Translations under genes and position numbers: made by a program
The notes under the pieces: generated by a model
Seen by the model: only the letters and a program-made list of their open reading frames with translations
What the model was told of the DNA's origin: nothing
Databases searched by the model: none
NCBI RefSeq assembly: GCF_030056795.1
Contig: NZ_JASHKQ010000001.1
Location: forward strand, 1,116,001 to 1,180,000
Direction: 5' to 3'
DNA: 64,000 nt
Source of the DNA: Rhodococcus sp. IEGM 1381
GTDB lineage: Bacteria; Actinomycetota; Actinomycetes; Mycobacteriales; Mycobacteriaceae
Shown: piece after piece, positions 62,002 to 64,000 of the stretch
Layout of the letters: every line of letters starts with the position of its first letter
Numbering within the stretch: position 1 is the first letter of the stretch

Positions 62002-63246
62002 ATGGTAGGTAGGTTCGCCGCGAAGGTCGGCGTCGTGCTGATCGTCGCGTCGTTCTCGATCTCCTGTTCGCAGCAGGCACCGTTGGTCGTTCCTACAGGT
62101 GCGCCCACCGCCCCGGTCACGGCGGAGGCTCCGGTCCCCGAACCGGCTCCACCGTCGAATTTCGGCGGCTCGGAACCTGGTTCGCTGATCTCTGCGGAGC
62201 CGATCGAGGACATTGCCGTCGACATCACCGAACTCGGAGCGACGGCAACGCGTGTCGTCTATCGGTCCACGTCGGGAGTGACGGGGGAACCGACCGAGGT
62301 CTCGGGAACCGTCGTCGTTCCGGGGGGCACTGCACCCGAGGGCGGGTGGCCGATCGTGTCGTACGGCCACGGCACCACGGGTGTTCTCGAGGCGTGCGGG
62401 CCTTCTCGATATGCCAATTTGCTCGGCAGCGCGCCGATTGTCGCGGCTCTCGCTCTGAACGGTTTCGCGGTGGCGATGACCGACTATCAAGGTCTCGGCC
62501 TCTCGGGCTCCTATCACCCGTACCTGGACTCGAAGACGTTCGGCTACAACATGATCGACGCGGTGCGGGCCGCCAGGAACTTCATGCCGACGCTGAGTTC
62601 GCGGTGGTCTGCGTACGGCGTGTCGCTCGGCGGCATGGCTGCGTGGGCGGCGAGCGATCGCAACGGTGAATACGGCGGCGGTCTCGAACTGGTCGGCACC
62701 GCGGCGATGGTGCCCGTCTCGGACATGGCGGGACTGGCCGACGCGGCCGCGAACGAAACACTGACTCGGGCTCAGTACCCGTTGCTGATGTACGCGCTGC
62801 ACGGCTTGGCCATCACCCATCCGGAGATGAACCTGGACGACTATCGCTCTGGTCTCGCACGGGATCGGTGGGACGACTTCATGGAGTGTGTGCCGCCGAA
62901 GTCGGACGACGTGCCCGAGCTCACGACTCGACTGCAGCCTGCGGACCTGAAGCCGGCAAGCATCGAGGCAACGGATCGGCTCCGCGGCTACCTGGCGGAT
63001 ATGGCTCTACCGCAACAACGTTCGACGACGCCGCTGCTGGTGATGTACGGCACCGAGGACGATCTGATTCTCGAACCCTGGACCGAGAAGGCGTTGAAAC
63101 GTGCGTGCGACTCGGGCGACATCGTGGAATACGAACTGCATCAGGGTGAAGGGCACGGCAACCTCGACAGCGGTCGGTCGCTTCCGTGGGTCAAGAGCAT
63201 GTTCGCCGGGCAGCGTCCCGTCAACACCTGCGAGCTGAACCGGTGA
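62002..63246 (+). CDS. Lipoprotein of the secretory lipase (LIP) family inside the EPS operon
   Basis: A 414-residue alpha/beta hydrolase with a lipoprotein signal (IVASFSISC near residue 22) and a Pro/Ala-rich linker. SYGHGTTGVLEACGPS matches the 7122-8330 lipase closely; the nucleophile elbow is GVSLGG, YGTEDD carries the acid and QGEGHGN the His. It starts 4 bases after the BY-kinase-like gene and overlaps the Wzz-like start (GTGA), so it is expressed as part of the EPS operon. It could deacylate or acyl-modify the polymer or an attached lipid. Confidence 0.8.
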   Translation: MVGRFAAKVGVVLIVASFSISCSQQAPLVVPTGAPTAPVTAEAPVPEPAPPSNFGGSEPGSLISAEPIEDIAVDITELGATATRVVYRSTSGVTGEPTEVSGTVVVPGGTAPEGGWPIVSYGHGTTGVLEACGPSRYANLLGSAPIVAALALNGFAVAMTDYQGLGLSGSYHPYLDSKTFGYNMIDAVRAARNFMPTLSSRWSAYGVSLGGMAAWAASDRNGEYGGGLELVGTAAMVPVSDMAGLADAAANETLTRAQYPLLMYALHGLAITHPEMNLDDYRSGLARDRWDDFMECVPPKSDDVPELTTRLQPADLKPASIEATDRLRGYLADMALPQQRSTTPLLVMYGTEDDLILEPWTEKALKRACDSGDIVEYELHQGEGHGNLDSGRSLPWVKSMFAGQRPVNTCELNR

Positions 63247-63920
63247 TCGCCCCCGCTGGCGTACCGACGCTGAAGGACTACGGCCGCATGCTGTTTGCGG
63301 GCTGGGCGCTGATTTTGGCTGCGGCCGTTCTGTCGACGGGTGCGGCGTGGCTGGCGACATATTTCGTCGAGCCGTCATACACCGCCTCGTCCAGGGTGTT
63401 CGTCACCGCGCCCGGTCCTACCTCGCCCAAAGCGTCGGCGGAAGGAAACCGGTCTTCCCTGGTTCGTGTCGAATCCTATGTCGAGCTGGCCACCGGCGAG
63501 CAGGTGCTGCGCCGTGTCATAGTTTCCGAGGGGCTGACCGTGGAGCCGGCAGTACTGAAGAAGGACATCACGGTGTTGCCGAGTCCGGGTTCGGCGTTGA
63601 TCGGCATCTCGGTCGTGAACGCCGACGCCGAGCAGGCCCGAGACATCGCCAATTCGGTTGCTGTACAGCTCATCAAGCTGGTGGGCGAGATCGATCTGGG
63701 AGCAAACGGAGTGGTCTCCGAGGTGACGCTGATCGACGCGGCCACCACACCGAGTTCCGCAACCACTCCTGTGCTGACCAGCAATTTGGTGCTGGGTGCG
63801 GGTATGGGTCTGCTTCTCGGCAGTGTGCTGGTACTCGCGCTCGGGATCGCGCGGGATTCGATCGACCACCGTGATCAGATCGAAGACATAGTCAAGCAGG
63901 GGGCAGGGGAGATTCGATGA
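63243..63920 (+). CDS. Wzz/YveK-like chain-length determinant protein
   Basis: A 225-residue membrane protein. Helices near residues 17-42 and 180-205 flank a periplasmic domain (SRVFVTAPGPTSPKASAEGN; RVESYVELATGEQVLRRVI). There is no kinase domain. GTG 63243 overlaps the lipase stop. Together with the kinase-like protein it gives two Wzz modules in one operon, maybe a hetero-oligomeric co-polymerase. Confidence 0.78.
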   Translation: MIAPAGVPTLKDYGRMLFAGWALILAAAVLSTGAAWLATYFVEPSYTASSRVFVTAPGPTSPKASAEGNRSSLVRVESYVELATGEQVLRRVIVSEGLTVEPAVLKKDITVLPSPGSALIGISVVNADAEQARDIANSVAVQLIKLVGEIDLGANGVVSEVTLIDAATTPSSATTPVLTSNLVLGAGMGLLLGSVLVLALGIARDSIDHRDQIEDIVKQGAGEIR

Positions 63921-64000
63921 CGAACGTACGGGCATCGCGGTTTCGTAGAGCCGGTGTTGCAGGCGCGCTCTCGATGCTGTTGGTGACGTCGGCCTGCGGG
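63917..64000 (+). CDS. Putative lipoprotein, truncated by the window edge
   Basis: ATG 63917 overlaps the Wzz-like stop (ATGA). The first 28 codons form a lipoprotein signal peptide: basic RFRR, hydrophobic GALSMLLVTS and a lipobox ending SAC. It may be a polysaccharide-export or secreted EPS protein. The body lies outside the window. Confidence 0.6.
   Translation, partial: MTNVRASRFRRAGVAGALSMLLVTSACG

Noticed and set aside
1-64000. Long open frames on the strand opposite most genes (for example 7501-8265, 22752-23309, 45337-46491).
   Set aside because: High GC codon usage makes such shadow frames common; they are Arg/Pro/His-rich, lack homology-like motifs and lie under well-supported genes.
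1-64000. CRISPR arrays, restriction-modification or toxin-antitoxin defence modules.
   Set aside because: No regularly spaced repeats and no recognisable defence genes were seen; the only mobile DNA is the 9.3-14 kb debris.

Overview
This is a high-GC actinobacterial chromosome segment. Gene families and style point to Rhodococcus (possibly the R. fascians group): secreted LIP-type lipases, a Streptomyces/Rhodococcus-type cholesterol oxidase, a DUF3556 membrane protein, GAF-ANTAR and PucR regulators, and many ATGA/GTGA-coupled genes. The genus is an inference from gene content. No rRNA, tRNA or CRISPR array was seen.

Layout. 0-6 kb: a tightly coupled hexonate/hexuronate catabolic operon (end of a Zn-dehydrogenase, mannonate dehydratase, KDG kinase, fructuronate reductase-like enzyme, KDPG aldolase), then an MHS-type permease with its own promoter and operator-like repeat. 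It reads as gulonate/fructuronate -> mannonate -> KDG -> KDPG -> pyruvate + glyceraldehyde-3-phosphate. 6-9.3 kb: alpha/beta hydrolase, lipase-like lipoprotein and an unknown lipoprotein. 9.3-14 kb: a patch of mobile-DNA debris (fragment of a TraG/VirD4-like conjugative coupling ATPase, degenerate IS3-family element, frameshifted unknown gene) around an apparently intact TetR/SDR pair. 14-18 kb: AceE/transketolase-like ThDP enzyme, a small zinc-ribbon protein and a GAF-ANTAR regulator.

18-26.3 kb: a TetR regulator faces a P450-ferredoxin-ferredoxin reductase operon across two perfect 14-bp palindromes. A DUF4267-like membrane protein, an acyltransferase, a second TetR, a cholesterol oxidase and a secreted lipase follow, suggesting sterol or lipid modification. 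26-33.4 kb: GAF-EAL phosphodiesterase, then a tripartite tricarboxylate transporter (TctABC) with an RraA-type aldolase. The 5' end of tctB runs head-to-head into a 5'-truncated RpiR regulator, as if the intergenic region had been deleted. 34-48.7 kb: core-like genes (GNAT, YihY, Nramp transporter, CHAD protein), a three-gene lipid locus (acyl-CoA synthetase, DUF3556 protein, carotenoid-desaturase-like flavoprotein) with a divergent PucR regulator, a third lipase and several small proteins.

48.9-64 kb: an exopolysaccharide locus. Eight overlapping minus-strand genes encode three glycosyltransferases, two GMD/RMD-like GDP-sugar enzymes, a hexapeptide acetyltransferase, a flippase and a secreted glycoside hydrolase. 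A second hydrolase and an O-antigen-ligase-like protein follow. Divergent to these is a plus-strand operon: a Wzc/BY-kinase-like protein with altered nucleotide-binding motifs, a LIP-family lipoprotein, a Wzz-like protein and a lipoprotein cut by the window edge.
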